19,485 bases of DNA from CAYHGV01 sp964356135 (GTDB lineage Bacteria > Hydrothermota > Tepidihabitantia > CAYHGV01), in NCBI GenBank assembly GCA_964356135.1, contig CAYHGV010000055.1:1-19485 (forward strand), in the 5' to 3' direction. The notes under the pieces are model-generated. The model worked only from the letters and a program-made list of their open reading frames with translations. It did not search any database and had not been told where the DNA came from. This document shows positions 1 to 7,643 of this stretch, one piece after another. Within the stretch, counting starts at the first letter, position 1; each line of letters begins with the position of its first letter. The position numbers were made by a program, and so were the translations under genes.

Positions 1-107
1 CAAGAAAGGAAGACGCCGCTTGAAACGAATTTACACACCTCTTGACATGATCTCTCACTAACTTCTATTATTACAATTCATATGGAAAACATATCTCGGC
101 TGGTGAA

Positions 108-2792
108 GTGAACCCAGAGAATAACCTTACTTATTTTGTTTCAGACCATCCTCTCAGCTACTACCAGCAATACCCTTTTCCAAATAATTGGAAAACTTTC
201 GAACAAGAAATATTTGCCAAGGTGGATTCAAAAATAGACTTCAGAGACTATGATACCAATAGCGATGGTTATGTGGATTATATATTCTTTCTTCTACCAA
301 GAAGGCCGTTTGGTAATTTTGATCAGAACACTATGGGTGGTTATGGGAATTGGGTGGCCTCCTATACTACAAATGACGGAGTTTATATTCCAGCAGGGAA
401 TGGGTGCTCCGTAGGTTCTACTTATCAGGCCGTTAAAGGCTATCAAGGATTAAGCAGTTTCGTTAGTCTCTGTGTCCATGAATACGGCCACTTTTTGGGT
501 TTGGATGATAAGTATGACGAGGGTGGTGATCCCGCAAATCCCTATGCCTTGTCAGGAACGACCGGTATGTATTCAGTAATGAAAATCGTTGGCTATGAGC
601 CAACCATTACCCACATCTATCCTTTAAGCCCCTATGATAAAATTTCTCTCGGTTGGGTTATACCTATTGGAGTGAGTCAGTCAACCTATAATGTTGCAAT
701 CTCCGATTTCTGCACATACGGAACATGCTATAAAGTTCCTGCAGCTGGTTTGGAATACTTCCTTGTTGTAAACCACCAGAAATTGAATCACTGGGAGAAC
801 GAATACAAACGTGCGGGCTTTCTTATCTGGCATATCAATGAAAACCTCGAAAACTGGAATCCCAACGAAAAAGAGAAACTTCAGGACGTAGAGTGTGCTA
901 TTGGTGATTATGATACGAGCGGTGCTTGGCCAGGGTTGTCATCCCCAATGCCCGATTCTGGTTATGATAATATCGACTTCTATTGCCCTCACAACTGGTC
1001 AACTGAGACTTGGTTTGAGCAGTTCGAGCAAGACCATAATGGCACAGCGGGGGCTTCTACTGATTTCTTCCGGGAGGACTATAAGATGGCTTTTGACCAT
1101 CTTACTAACCCTAATTCGGATGGGTATGACCTTTCAGACCCATATAATTTTGTTTATCCTGCTGGTAGTATCGGTAGTTATCAATGGCCTGAAGTAACTG
1201 AAGTTGGCTATCTCCAGCCCCTAAATAAGCCCACTAATATTGCGGTGCGGAATATAATAACAGAGGAACCCCCTATTAATGGTCATAATATGCGATGCGA
1301 TATTCTCTATGATTATTCTATCCCGATGAAGGAATTGAGCAATATCTGGGACCACATATCTTCCACTCAGCGCAGGGTTGTCTACGACCCAAACATAGAC
1401 CGATTTTATAGGGTTTACAGTTGCGACAACAAGATCTACTATACATATACATCTAACTTCTGCTCTGGTTCAAGCTGGAGTGTTCCCGTGCTTTTGGGTA
1501 ACGGGAGGATGCCGACAATTTCTTTAGACAATTATGGTAAACCCTGTGTGGCATGGGTTAATAATAAAACATACCCGTGGCATCTCTATTTTCGGTATCG
1601 TAATTGGGATGGAAGCTGGTCTGCGTTAAAAGAATTAGCTACCGGCGGTGAAAATACTCTTCCTCCTTGGCATCCATCATTAGCGGTGGATGATACGAAT
1701 GGTGTTCATATTGTTGTGCATCATTACAGGGTAACCGAATTTAATGTTAACCAGATAGAGGTGCCACCTGACGGAATCACTTATATAGTTTATTACGGGT
1801 ATAAAAAAGAATCATCCAATCCAACGGTCTATTGCGACACCTTAGAGACCTATTCTGCGGTCGACCTTTCTGCCTCATCAATCGTTTTTGAACACCGTCC
1901 TCCCCATCCCTTACGAATCCATCTTGTCTACGGAGCCGACTTTCGTCCCTATTATCGAGTATATGAATACGGGCAGTGGTCAGCGCGCTTTCCGCTGTTC
2001 TGGTCAATTGTCCCACCAGTTGACCCTTATTTCAAGAGACCGTTTATTGATATCGATGGAGATAGTCTTCATGTGGTCTGTTCGGGTATTATTTCTTCAT
2101 GGAACACTATTGAAGAAATATACCATACCGGTAAACATTTAGATACCGACTACAGATACTTATCAAACTGGCTATGGCCGGTGAATGTTAGTCAAACGCC
2201 ATCACAACTTTCCTCTGATCCTCAAATCGAAGATGGAAACTGTGTCGTTTGGCGAGAAGAAATAGACCCCGATAGTTTCCAGATTGTATATAAACTGCGA
2301 GGGGAATCGGGCACACCCCACATTATACAGAAGACATCCCATGGAGTGTCAGCGCCTGATGCGGTTTTTCAGGTAACCGAAAATGTGGAGCGGATGTGCA
2401 TCTCCTGGACTGAAACTGAGTGGCGACAAGTAAATCTCTCGTTCGTCTCTGAAATTGATCTGAATACGGCTTATGTCGAGAGAGAAGTGGGCGGGCCTCA
2501 AGGTGGAGTTACACCTTGTGAAGGTGAGCCAAGACCGTCTCTTTCGGTTAGTTCGAATCTCGTTACCGGTAGGGTGATCATTAATTATGAAGTCCCGAAT
2601 AATAAAAACAATGTTGAGCTGTCAGTTTTCGATGTGATGGGTAGGAAGGTTAAAAAATTCTTAGTGAATACCGGGCGTATCGAGTGGAACTTGAGAGATG
2701 AAGCAGGGCGAAAATTCTCACCCGGTATCTATTTTGTCAGGCTGGAAACGGGCGACTACAAGGTCTGCAAGAAACTTGTCATTCTGAAATAA
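108..2792 (+). CDS. M6-family (immune inhibitor A-like) secreted metalloprotease, 5'-incomplete
   Basis: This is a predicted extracellular zinc endopeptidase. The catalytic motif HEYGHFLGLDD (residues 124-134, numbered from GTG 108) gives HExxH with a third ligand Asp134, as in family M6. An acidic D-x-N-x-DG stretch lies near residue 50, and a GMYSVM Met-turn-like motif near 155. Residues about 410-800 contain repeated 'D..G..CVAWVN'-type strands suggestive of a beta-propeller. The last ~80 residues form a FlgD/T9SS-type C-terminal domain (VFDVMGRKV, PGIYFVRLE, ending KKLVILK). GTG 108 is probably not the true start. The frame is open back to 51 and encodes NSYGKHISAGEV, which resembles the conserved 'SYGK....G' block of M6 proteases, but an in-frame TGA at 48-50 cuts it off. 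Signal peptide and propeptide are missing, so the gene is either frameshifted near 45-58 or truncated. The family call is firm; integrity is doubtful. Confidence 0.85.
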   Translation: MNPENNLTYFVSDHPLSYYQQYPFPNNWKTFEQEIFAKVDSKIDFRDYDTNSDGYVDYIFFLLPRRPFGNFDQNTMGGYGNWVASYTTNDGVYIPAGNGCSVGSTYQAVKGYQGLSSFVSLCVHEYGHFLGLDDKYDEGGDPANPYALSGTTGMYSVMKIVGYEPTITHIYPLSPYDKISLGWVIPIGVSQSTYNVAISDFCTYGTCYKVPAAGLEYFLVVNHQKLNHWENEYKRAGFLIWHINENLENWNPNEKEKLQDVECAIGDYDTSGAWPGLSSPMPDSGYDNIDFYCPHNWSTETWFEQFEQDHNGTAGASTDFFREDYKMAFDHLTNPNSDGYDLSDPYNFVYPAGSIGSYQWPEVTEVGYLQPLNKPTNIAVRNIITEEPPINGHNMRCDILYDYSIPMKELSNIWDHISSTQRRVVYDPNIDRFYRVYSCDNKIYYTYTSNFCSGSSWSVPVLLGNGRMPTISLDNYGKPCVAWVNNKTYPWHLYFRYRNWDGSWSALKELATGGENTLPPWHPSLAVDDTNGVHIVVHHYRVTEFNVNQIEVPPDGITYIVYYGYKKESSNPTVYCDTLETYSAVDLSASSIVFEHRPPHPLRIHLVYGADFRPYYRVYEYGQWSARFPLFWSIVPPVDPYFKRPFIDIDGDSLHVVCSGIISSWNTIEEIYHTGKHLDTDYRYLSNWLWPVNVSQTPSQLSSDPQIEDGNCVVWREEIDPDSFQIVYKLRGESGTPHIIQKTSHGVSAPDAVFQVTENVERMCISWTETEWRQVNLSFVSEIDLNTAYVEREVGGPQGGVTPCEGEPRPSLSVSSNLVTGRVIINYEVPNNKNNVELSVFDVMGRKVKKFLVNTGRIEWNLRDEAGRKFSPGIYFVRLETGDYKVCKKLVILK

Positions 2793-2843
2793 CGAGGATA
2801 GGCGGAATATCGTTAAGGCAGTCTATCAAACAGGGTTAACTAA

Positions 2844-3020
2844 ATAAATAGATTAAAGGATAAGGGGAATTACATTATTTGTGGTCACGGATGGTTACAA
2901 ACCGACAAGAGGGATACTATCGCCAGTAGTGATAACCCCTATACCTACCTGCCGAGGTTACTGCCAAATTATTACCAGGCCGAAATCATTGACAGGATTT
3001 TTATTGGCGCGTATAATTAG
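2844..3020 (+). pseudogene. Orphan coding-like fragment without start codon
   Basis: Between the protease stop and the first repeat block one frame stays open for 58 codons and reads like protein rather than noise, with segments such as NYIICGHGWLQTDKRD, NPYTYLPRLLPNYYQ and AEIIDRIFIGAYN before a TAG at 3018. There is no ATG, GTG or TTG at its beginning. An AAGGATAAGGGG stretch at 2855-2867 precedes ATT codons that could only be rare starts. It is best viewed as the remnant of a larger gene, perhaps of another secreted peptidase, but no family can be assigned. The rest of 2793-3053 shows nothing recognisable. Confidence 0.3.
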
Positions 3021-3053
3021 TTCATCTCTCTTCTACTTACATCCCTTTTTGTG

Positions 3054-3084
3054 CCGCCTCCGCCTACCTTGGAGGCGGTTTTTT
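3054..3084 (+). terminator. Intrinsic terminator in repeat copy 1
   Basis: A perfect 8-bp stem, CCGCCTCC (3054-3061) with GGAGGCGG (3071-3078), encloses a 9-nt loop and is followed by TTTTTT (3079-3084). It would stop transcription arriving from the protease side before the 28-bp site and the next promoter. Confidence 0.85.
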
Positions 3085-3136
3085 GGTTGCCGAAACACTT
3101 GGTTTTAAGCATTTCGGATAACAGGGATTATACGAA
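3054..3136 (+). repeat. 83-bp duplicated terminator/recombination-site block, copy 1
   Basis: This is identical to 4090-4172 except for one base (GGTTGCC here, GGCTGCC there). In order it contains a GC-rich hairpin with a T-run, a smaller hairpin (CCGAAA ... TTTCGG, with inner CTT/AAG), and most of a 28-bp dyad site. The copies lie in direct orientation, 1,036 bp apart, and flank a single small gene. Confidence 0.95.
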
Positions 3137-3138
3137 GT
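3111..3138. other. dif-like 28-bp dyad site 1 (putative tyrosine-recombinase target)
   Basis: The left arm is ATTTCGGATAA (3111-3121), the centre CAGGGA (3122-3127) and the right arm TTATACGAAGT (3128-3138). The arms are near inverted repeats. The 11-6-11 layout and the ATAA / TTAT inner ends resemble Xer dif sites (for example the TTATGTTAAAT XerD arm of E. coli). Recombinase use is inferred; an operator is the alternative. Confidence 0.5.
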
Positions 3139-3181
3139 AGTAGCTTCTGCCCTCGCAGGTAGTTAGTTTTATAGCTCATTC

Positions 3182-3209
3182 TTGACAATCTCGTTGCTGG
3201 ATGTATTAT
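3182..3209 (+). promoter_or_regulatory. Sigma70-like promoter of cassette 1
   Basis: TTGACA (3182-3187) is separated by 16 nt from TATTAT (3204-3209), giving a predicted start near 3216. It begins 43 nt after dif-like site 1 and reads into the leader ORF and the membrane-protein gene. Confidence 0.6.
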
Positions 3210-3281
3210 AGCAAGTTATGTGTTCCAAGGGGATTTATGGTTCGAGAATATAAACTCGTGCGGTGCGGAGGATTTAAGGGG

Positions 3282-3335
3282 ATGTCTCAGGGGTGTCCAT
3301 ACTTAATGGTCAAGAACCAATGTTTATTACATTAG
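3282..3335 (+). CDS. Putative 17-aa leader peptide of cassette 1
   Basis: A GGAGG ribosome binding site (3267-3271) lies 10 nt before ATG 3282. The ORF encodes MSQGCPYLMVKNQCLLH and stops at TAG 3333-3335, only 4 nt before ATG 3340 of the membrane protein, in a different frame. The downstream ATG has no good Shine-Dalgarno of its own, so translation by termination-reinitiation is plausible. A second cassette shows the same design. The peptide itself resembles nothing known to me. Confidence 0.35.
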   Translation: MSQGCPYLMVKNQCLLH

Positions 3336-3339
3336 TGAA

Positions 3340-3909
3340 ATGCTCTGGTTAAAATTAATTCCACCATTTCTCGCTTTCGTAATCACTGTTTTACAATTTA
3401 CCCTTAAAAACCGGATAGGTAAAAGAACAACACTGCACAAGATGGTAAGGTCTTTACTTTTAGGAATAATGATTCTTGCGCTAATAATTACTGCTTGGCT
3501 TATTGTATCTGAGCATCGAAGTTCAATAAAACTCCAGAAGGAAATTACAGAAACCAAACAGATGGCAAAATCGAATACCTTGTTTTTTATAGGGAAAGAA
3601 ATAATGAAAACAAGTGAGGGATATATTTTAATAATTCATTTAAAATCTACCAAGGACGAACCTCTGGGACAACTTGAATTTACGGCAAGCTTACCAGAAA
3701 ACACTAAAGCAAGAATATTAGATATTTATGAAATAGGATTAGGTTTGATGGTGAAGGAGCGTATTTTTCAAAATGGTAAGTTGGCCACATTGGTTTATTC
3801 TGTAACCGGCTCCCGTGAAGTAGATATAGGTATCAAATTGTCGGGAGCCACTCAAATTAGAGTTGAGGGTAATAAAGGTCTCATTCCCTTGGAGTTTCAG
3901 ATTGAGTAG
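3340..3909 (+). CDS. Small two-helix membrane protein, unknown function
   Basis: This 189-aa protein has two hydrophobic helices (residues about 4-21 and 38-58), which would put both termini on the same side of the membrane. A short charged, coiled-coil-like stretch follows (62-76, EHRSSIKLQKEITETKQ), then a soluble C-terminal domain of about 110 residues with alternating beta-like patterns (YILIIHLKS, QLEFTASLPE, ATLVYSVTGS, QIRVEGNKG). I recognise no family. It is the only substantial gene between dif-like sites 1 and 2, with its own promoter and a terminator downstream, so it forms a self-contained cassette. Its position beside a probable defence operon suggests an accessory or unrelated cargo role, but this is a guess. 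Coding appears intact; ATG 3340 depends on the upstream leader ORF for a ribosome binding site. Confidence 0.75.
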   Translation: MLWLKLIPPFLAFVITVLQFTLKNRIGKRTTLHKMVRSLLLGIMILALIITAWLIVSEHRSSIKLQKEITETKQMAKSNTLFFIGKEIMKTSEGYILIIHLKSTKDEPLGQLEFTASLPENTKARILDIYEIGLGLMVKERIFQNGKLATLVYSVTGSREVDIGIKLSGATQIRVEGNKGLIPLEFQIE

Positions 3910-4000
3910 ACAAGGGTGTGAGTGTAGGATCAAAACAGGGGCAGCGATCGAATTTTACAAAAACTCAGAGCAGGCTAGTATTTCTTAATCATTCCTCCAG

Positions 4001-4029
4001 AATAAAAACCCCTTGGCAAGCTTTTTATT
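4001..4029 (+). other. AT-rich inverted repeat after the membrane-protein gene
   Basis: AATAAAAA (4001-4008) pairs with TTTTTATT (4022-4029) around a short GC-richer loop. It could act as a weak terminator or mRNA end structure for the membrane-protein gene ahead of the stronger terminator at 4090. The remaining 3910-4089 shows nothing else. Confidence 0.3.
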
Positions 4030-4089
4030 AGTGTCTATTCTTAAAAACTGATAGTTCACTTCTAAGTATCATCTCACTTCCTCTCTAAA

Positions 4090-4120
4090 CCGCCTCCGCC
4101 TACCTTGGAGGCGGTTTTTT
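4090..4120 (+). terminator. Intrinsic terminator in repeat copy 2
   Basis: The stem is CCGCCTCC (4090-4097) with GGAGGCGG (4107-4114), the loop is 9 nt, and TTTTTT (4115-4120) follows. It ends the membrane-protein transcript and insulates the methyltransferase-helicase operon. Confidence 0.85.
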
Positions 4121-4172
4121 GGCTGCCGAAACACTTGGTTTTAAGCATTTCGGATAACAGGGATTATACGAA
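4090..4172 (+). repeat. 83-bp duplicated terminator/recombination-site block, copy 2
   Basis: This direct repeat of 3054-3136 differs at one base. It holds the same terminator hairpin, small hairpin and 28-bp dyad. It ends cassette 1 and opens the defence cassette. No third full copy is present in the window; site 3 at 11011 lacks the terminator portion. Confidence 0.95.
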
Positions 4173-4174
4173 AT
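4147..4174. other. dif-like 28-bp dyad site 2
   Basis: The left arm is ATTTCGGATAA (4147-4157), the centre CAGGGA (4158-4163) and the right arm TTATACGAAAT (4164-4174). The centre is identical to site 1, the arrangement expected of two sites that can recombine with each other. Confidence 0.5.
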
Positions 4175-4195
4175 CGTAGAAAAATTAAACCAATG

Positions 4196-4223
4196 TTGAC
4201 AATGAAAGAAAGTACGCTATACT
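4196..4223 (+). promoter_or_regulatory. Sigma70-like promoter of the methyltransferase-helicase operon
   Basis: TTGACA (4196-4201) is separated by 16 nt from TATACT (4218-4223); the predicted start is near 4230. It begins 21 nt after dif-like site 2. If the -10 is right, the ribosome binding site of the leader ORF (4235) lies almost at the transcript's 5' end. Confidence 0.65.
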
Positions 4224-4251
4224 TGAGTTTAAGTAGGAGGGCGATTATATA

Positions 4252-4326
4252 ATGTCACGAATCTTTATTAAAATAGACCAAAAGTTTTTCCCCGCCTTAC
4301 ATGAGAAGACGGTATGGCAGAAATAG
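4252..4326 (+). CDS. Putative 24-aa leader peptide overlapping the methyltransferase start
   Basis: AGGAGGG (4235-4241) is well placed for ATG 4252. The ORF encodes a short basic peptide beginning MSRIFIKIDQKFF and ends at TAG 4324-4326, overlapping the methyltransferase ATG (4314) by 13 nt in another frame. The methyltransferase ATG is preceded only by a weak GAGAAG. Translational coupling could keep methyltransferase output tied to leader translation. This mirrors the leader arrangement in cassette 1. Confidence 0.4.
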   Translation: MSRIFIKIDQKFFPALHEKTVWQK

Positions 4327-7300
4327 AACGACAATCTGCAGTTCTGAGTATTATTCAGCACCTTCGTGACCTCAACGGCCTCAAGAAACTATTCTGGGAG
4401 GAATTGAACTACGAATCTGAGAATAAACCACTCAGTATACGCGGTTGGCCAGATTCTGACCGTAATGCTTTGGCCGATGACCCTGTCGTGTTCGCCACTG
4501 GTGGAGAGGACAACGCCTTCCGGGTTATCTACTGTAAGTTCGCATCGGATACACCATTCCGTGGACTTCAACGTCCGGTAGTCAACCGTCTCATAAAAGA
4601 TCATCCATACGCGCTGTTCATTTTCTCTAACAGACTACAAACCCACTGGCATTTTCTCAATGTCAAATATGATTCAAACGCTGAAAAACGTAGGCTTTTC
4701 CGTCGTATCACTGTCCGCCCTGGTGATGGCCTGCGCACGGCCTCAGAGCGGCTGCATTTGTTGGATTTGAAACCCGATAATCAGCATGATTTTACGAATG
4801 CCCCGCCTTTGCAGATTCAAGCGTTCTGCGACGAAGCTTTCAATGTAGAACAAGTTACCAGGGCGTTTTACAAAGATCTTGCGAACTGGTATTTCTGGGC
4901 GCTGAAGCATATCCGGTTTCCTAAGGATGCGCCGAAAGAGGCTGACGGGCAAGATCACAGCAGCGCGATCCGCCTGATCACGCGCCTGGTTTTTTGCTGG
5001 TTCATCAAAGAAAAAGGTCTGATACCCGAGGTGCTGTTCAATGGAAAACACTTGACGAATTTGGTGAACGGTTTTGCACCGGAAAACGAAAAGGATAAAA
5101 CCTCGGTTTTCTATCGTGCCATTCTGCAGAACCTCTTTTTCGCCACGCTAAACACGGAGATGGATAGGCGCGATTGGGCCAAAGAGGACCAGAACTTTAT
5201 GGTGCACAGCCTTTACCGGTACAAGGAGTGTTTCCAGAAGCCATCCGAGGCGTTGACTATCTTTAAGAACATCCCATTCCTCAATGGTGGTTTGTTTGAA
5301 TGCCTCGATAAAGATTTGGGTGAAGAAAAAAAACCTCGCTATAAGCGAATTGATGGCTTTTCCCGTAGGCCAGACAGTCAGCCGGTCGTGCCGGATTTCC
5401 TTTTTTTTGGCGGTGACCGAGAAGTGGACCTAAGCGAAGACTATGGCGATAAGAAATACAAGAAAATTCGCGTGCGGGGATTGATTGAAACGTTCAAGCG
5501 CTATCACTTCACCATTGAGGAAAACACGCCGCTCGACCAAGATGTAGCACTCGATCCAGAACTCGCCGGTAGGATTTTCGAGAACCTACTCGCCGCTTAC
5601 AACCCTGAGACCGGCGATACTGTCCGCAAACAGACTGGTTCGTTCTACACGCCACGCGAAATTGTGAACTACATGGTTGACGAAGCAATGATTTCGTTTT
5701 TGAAAGACGGTAAAGATGAGGCGTATGAAAAAAAGTTGAGGCGATTGCTTTCGTGGGAAGAGACTACCCACGATTTTTCCGAGGCTGAGGTAAATGCCTT
5801 GATTGGTCAGATTGATGCGCTCAAGGCACTTGATCCGGCCGTTGGCTCTGGTGCGTTCCCGATGGGGTTGTTACATAAACTGGTCTTCGTGCTCGGCAAG
5901 CTCGACTCGGACAACGAACGATGGAAGGCCAAGCAGATAGCCAAGCTTGACGACCCGGTGATGCGTGAGGAGGCCGAACGGCTTTTCAAGCAGAACTACG
6001 ACAATTACGGCCGAAAGCTGTTCCTGATCGAGAACTGCATTTATGGTGTAGACATCCAGCCCATTGCCGTCCAGATCGCAAAAATGCGATTTTTTATTTC
6101 ACTGATCGTGGACCAGAAGGTGGATGATGCCCTGCCGAACCGCGGAGTCCGAGCCTTGCCGAATTTGGAAACCAAATTCGTTGCCGCCAATACGCTAATT
6201 GGAATCGAGAAGCCTCAGCAGATGGCACTTCGCAACCCAGCCATCGATACTAAGGAAGCTGAACTTCGTTTGGTGCGCGAAAAACACTTCAATGCCAAAA
6301 CTCCCTCAACGAAAGAGAAATATCGGGAGCATGACAAGAAGCTCCGCGTCGAAATCGCAGACCTGCTTAAGAGTGATGGCTGGGATGATACGACCGCAAA
6401 AAAGCTAGCTCATTGGGATCCTTACGACCAGAACGCCTCAGCTGACTTTTTTGATCCGGAGTGGATGTTCGGAGTAAGAGAAGGGTTTGACGTTGTGCTC
6501 GGGAATCCGCCTTACATCGATTCAGAGCGCATGACAGAGAAGGCGGGCCAACTGCGCGAATTAATACAAGCTTCATACTCAATGACCAAAGGGAATTGGG
6601 ACATATACATTGCCTTTTATGAGCAGGGATTCAGGCTCATGAGCAAACAAGGTGTGCTATCCTTCATAACTCCAGACAAGTGGATCTCAAAACCATTCGG
6701 CGATGAAATGCGAGTTAGGACAGTGGAAAGTATATTCTCTATTCTGAAGGCTGGACGTTCGGTTTTTGAAAGTTCAAACGTCGATGCGATCGTCTCGGTT
6801 TTCCTCAAGAAGCCACAGTCGGTGCTTAACATCTATGAGCTCATTGGCACAGAGATTAGGCTCAAACGCGTTATCAGTAAGAACACACTAAAGCCGCCCT
6901 ATGCCTATGACTGGCTTTTTTCCGACTTCGTTGATTTGTTATTGAACATAGAGGCGCGTTGCGAGAGGTTATCTGAACATGGTATCTGCGAGAATGCCTG
7001 CGCGACATCTGACGCTTACAAGTTACAGGAGTTCATTGTCGAAGAACCGGGAGAGTGTGAGCCAAATGAGTTCCTACGAATTGTCAACACGGGGACTATC
7101 GGTAAGTACTTATGCAAGTGGGGACAACGGAAGATGGTCTATCTGGGTCACAAGTATGTCCGACCCGTGGTTCACAAAGAGCGCTTTCTCGGAGCATTTC
7201 GAAACTCGTACGGCAAGAAAGCAATCAGGCCAAAACTCATCCTAAAGGGGTTGAACCTGCTTGACGCATGCTTGGATGCAGATGGCATCATAATTCCTGG

Positions 7301-7643
7301 CAAGACGACGCTTATGATCACCTCCAATCATCTAGCCACTCTGAAATTTCTGCTTGCTTTGGTGAATAGCACCGTCGCTTTTTTCTACCTGAAAGAAAAA
7401 TACCCCGCGTCGAGCTACAATCAGGGAATAACATTCACGAAAGAAATGATCAATGACCTTCCCCTTCCAAAGATCGCGGCGGATGATCGGGCAAAACTTG
7501 TTTCCATTGTCGACTGTATTTTGGCCGCCAAGCAGGCGGATCTGGCAGCGGACACGAGCGTGTGGGAACGAGAGATTGACGAGTTGGTATACGGCTTCTA
7601 CGGATTAACGAAGAAGGAAATATGCCATCCCATGACATCATAG
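4314..7643 (+). CDS. Eco57I-like N6-adenine DNA methyltransferase (restriction-modification type)
   Basis: This 1,109-aa protein is predicted to methylate adenine in a specific DNA sequence using SAM. It has SAM-binding motif I DPAVGSGAF (507-515) and catalytic motif IV NPPY (731-734). The block GSFYTPREIVNYMVDEAM just upstream is typical of Eco57I/PglX-like enzymes. The C-terminal ~250 residues, ending in a SYNQGITFTKEMINDLPLPK-type stretch, look like a TaqI-type target-recognition domain, so no separate specificity subunit is needed. The N-terminal ~300 residues form a distinct domain. Its FRVIYCKF strand could derive from a PD-(D/E)xK fold, but the acidic catalytic set is not obvious, so nuclease activity is uncertain. 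The stop overlaps the helicase start by 22 nt, indicating one operon. Likely role: the modification part of a two-gene defence system. PglX of BREX and type IIG enzymes are relatives, but the other BREX genes are absent. Confidence 0.85.
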   Translation: MAEIERQSAVLSIIQHLRDLNGLKKLFWEELNYESENKPLSIRGWPDSDRNALADDPVVFATGGEDNAFRVIYCKFASDTPFRGLQRPVVNRLIKDHPYALFIFSNRLQTHWHFLNVKYDSNAEKRRLFRRITVRPGDGLRTASERLHLLDLKPDNQHDFTNAPPLQIQAFCDEAFNVEQVTRAFYKDLANWYFWALKHIRFPKDAPKEADGQDHSSAIRLITRLVFCWFIKEKGLIPEVLFNGKHLTNLVNGFAPENEKDKTSVFYRAILQNLFFATLNTEMDRRDWAKEDQNFMVHSLYRYKECFQKPSEALTIFKNIPFLNGGLFECLDKDLGEEKKPRYKRIDGFSRRPDSQPVVPDFLFFGGDREVDLSEDYGDKKYKKIRVRGLIETFKRYHFTIEENTPLDQDVALDPELAGRIFENLLAAYNPETGDTVRKQTGSFYTPREIVNYMVDEAMISFLKDGKDEAYEKKLRRLLSWEETTHDFSEAEVNALIGQIDALKALDPAVGSGAFPMGLLHKLVFVLGKLDSDNERWKAKQIAKLDDPVMREEAERLFKQNYDNYGRKLFLIENCIYGVDIQPIAVQIAKMRFFISLIVDQKVDDALPNRGVRALPNLETKFVAANTLIGIEKPQQMALRNPAIDTKEAELRLVREKHFNAKTPSTKEKYREHDKKLRVEIADLLKSDGWDDTTAKKLAHWDPYDQNASADFFDPEWMFGVREGFDVVLGNPPYIDSERMTEKAGQLRELIQASYSMTKGNWDIYIAFYEQGFRLMSKQGVLSFITPDKWISKPFGDEMRVRTVESIFSILKAGRSVFESSNVDAIVSVFLKKPQSVLNIYELIGTEIRLKRVISKNTLKPPYAYDWLFSDFVDLLLNIEARCERLSEHGICENACATSDAYKLQEFIVEEPGECEPNEFLRIVNTGTIGKYLCKWGQRKMVYLGHKYVRPVVHKERFLGAFRNSYGKKAIRPKLILKGLNLLDACLDADGIIIPGKTTLMITSNHLATLKFLLALVNSTVAFFYLKEKYPASSYNQGITFTKEMINDLPLPKIAADDRAKLVSIVDCILAAKQADLAADTSVWEREIDELVYGFYGLTKKEICHPMTS

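Noticed and set aside
3054..4172. Integron attC sites
   Set aside because: The blocks contain hairpins and bracket cassettes, but no GTTRRRY/RYYYAAC core pair or integron integrase was found.
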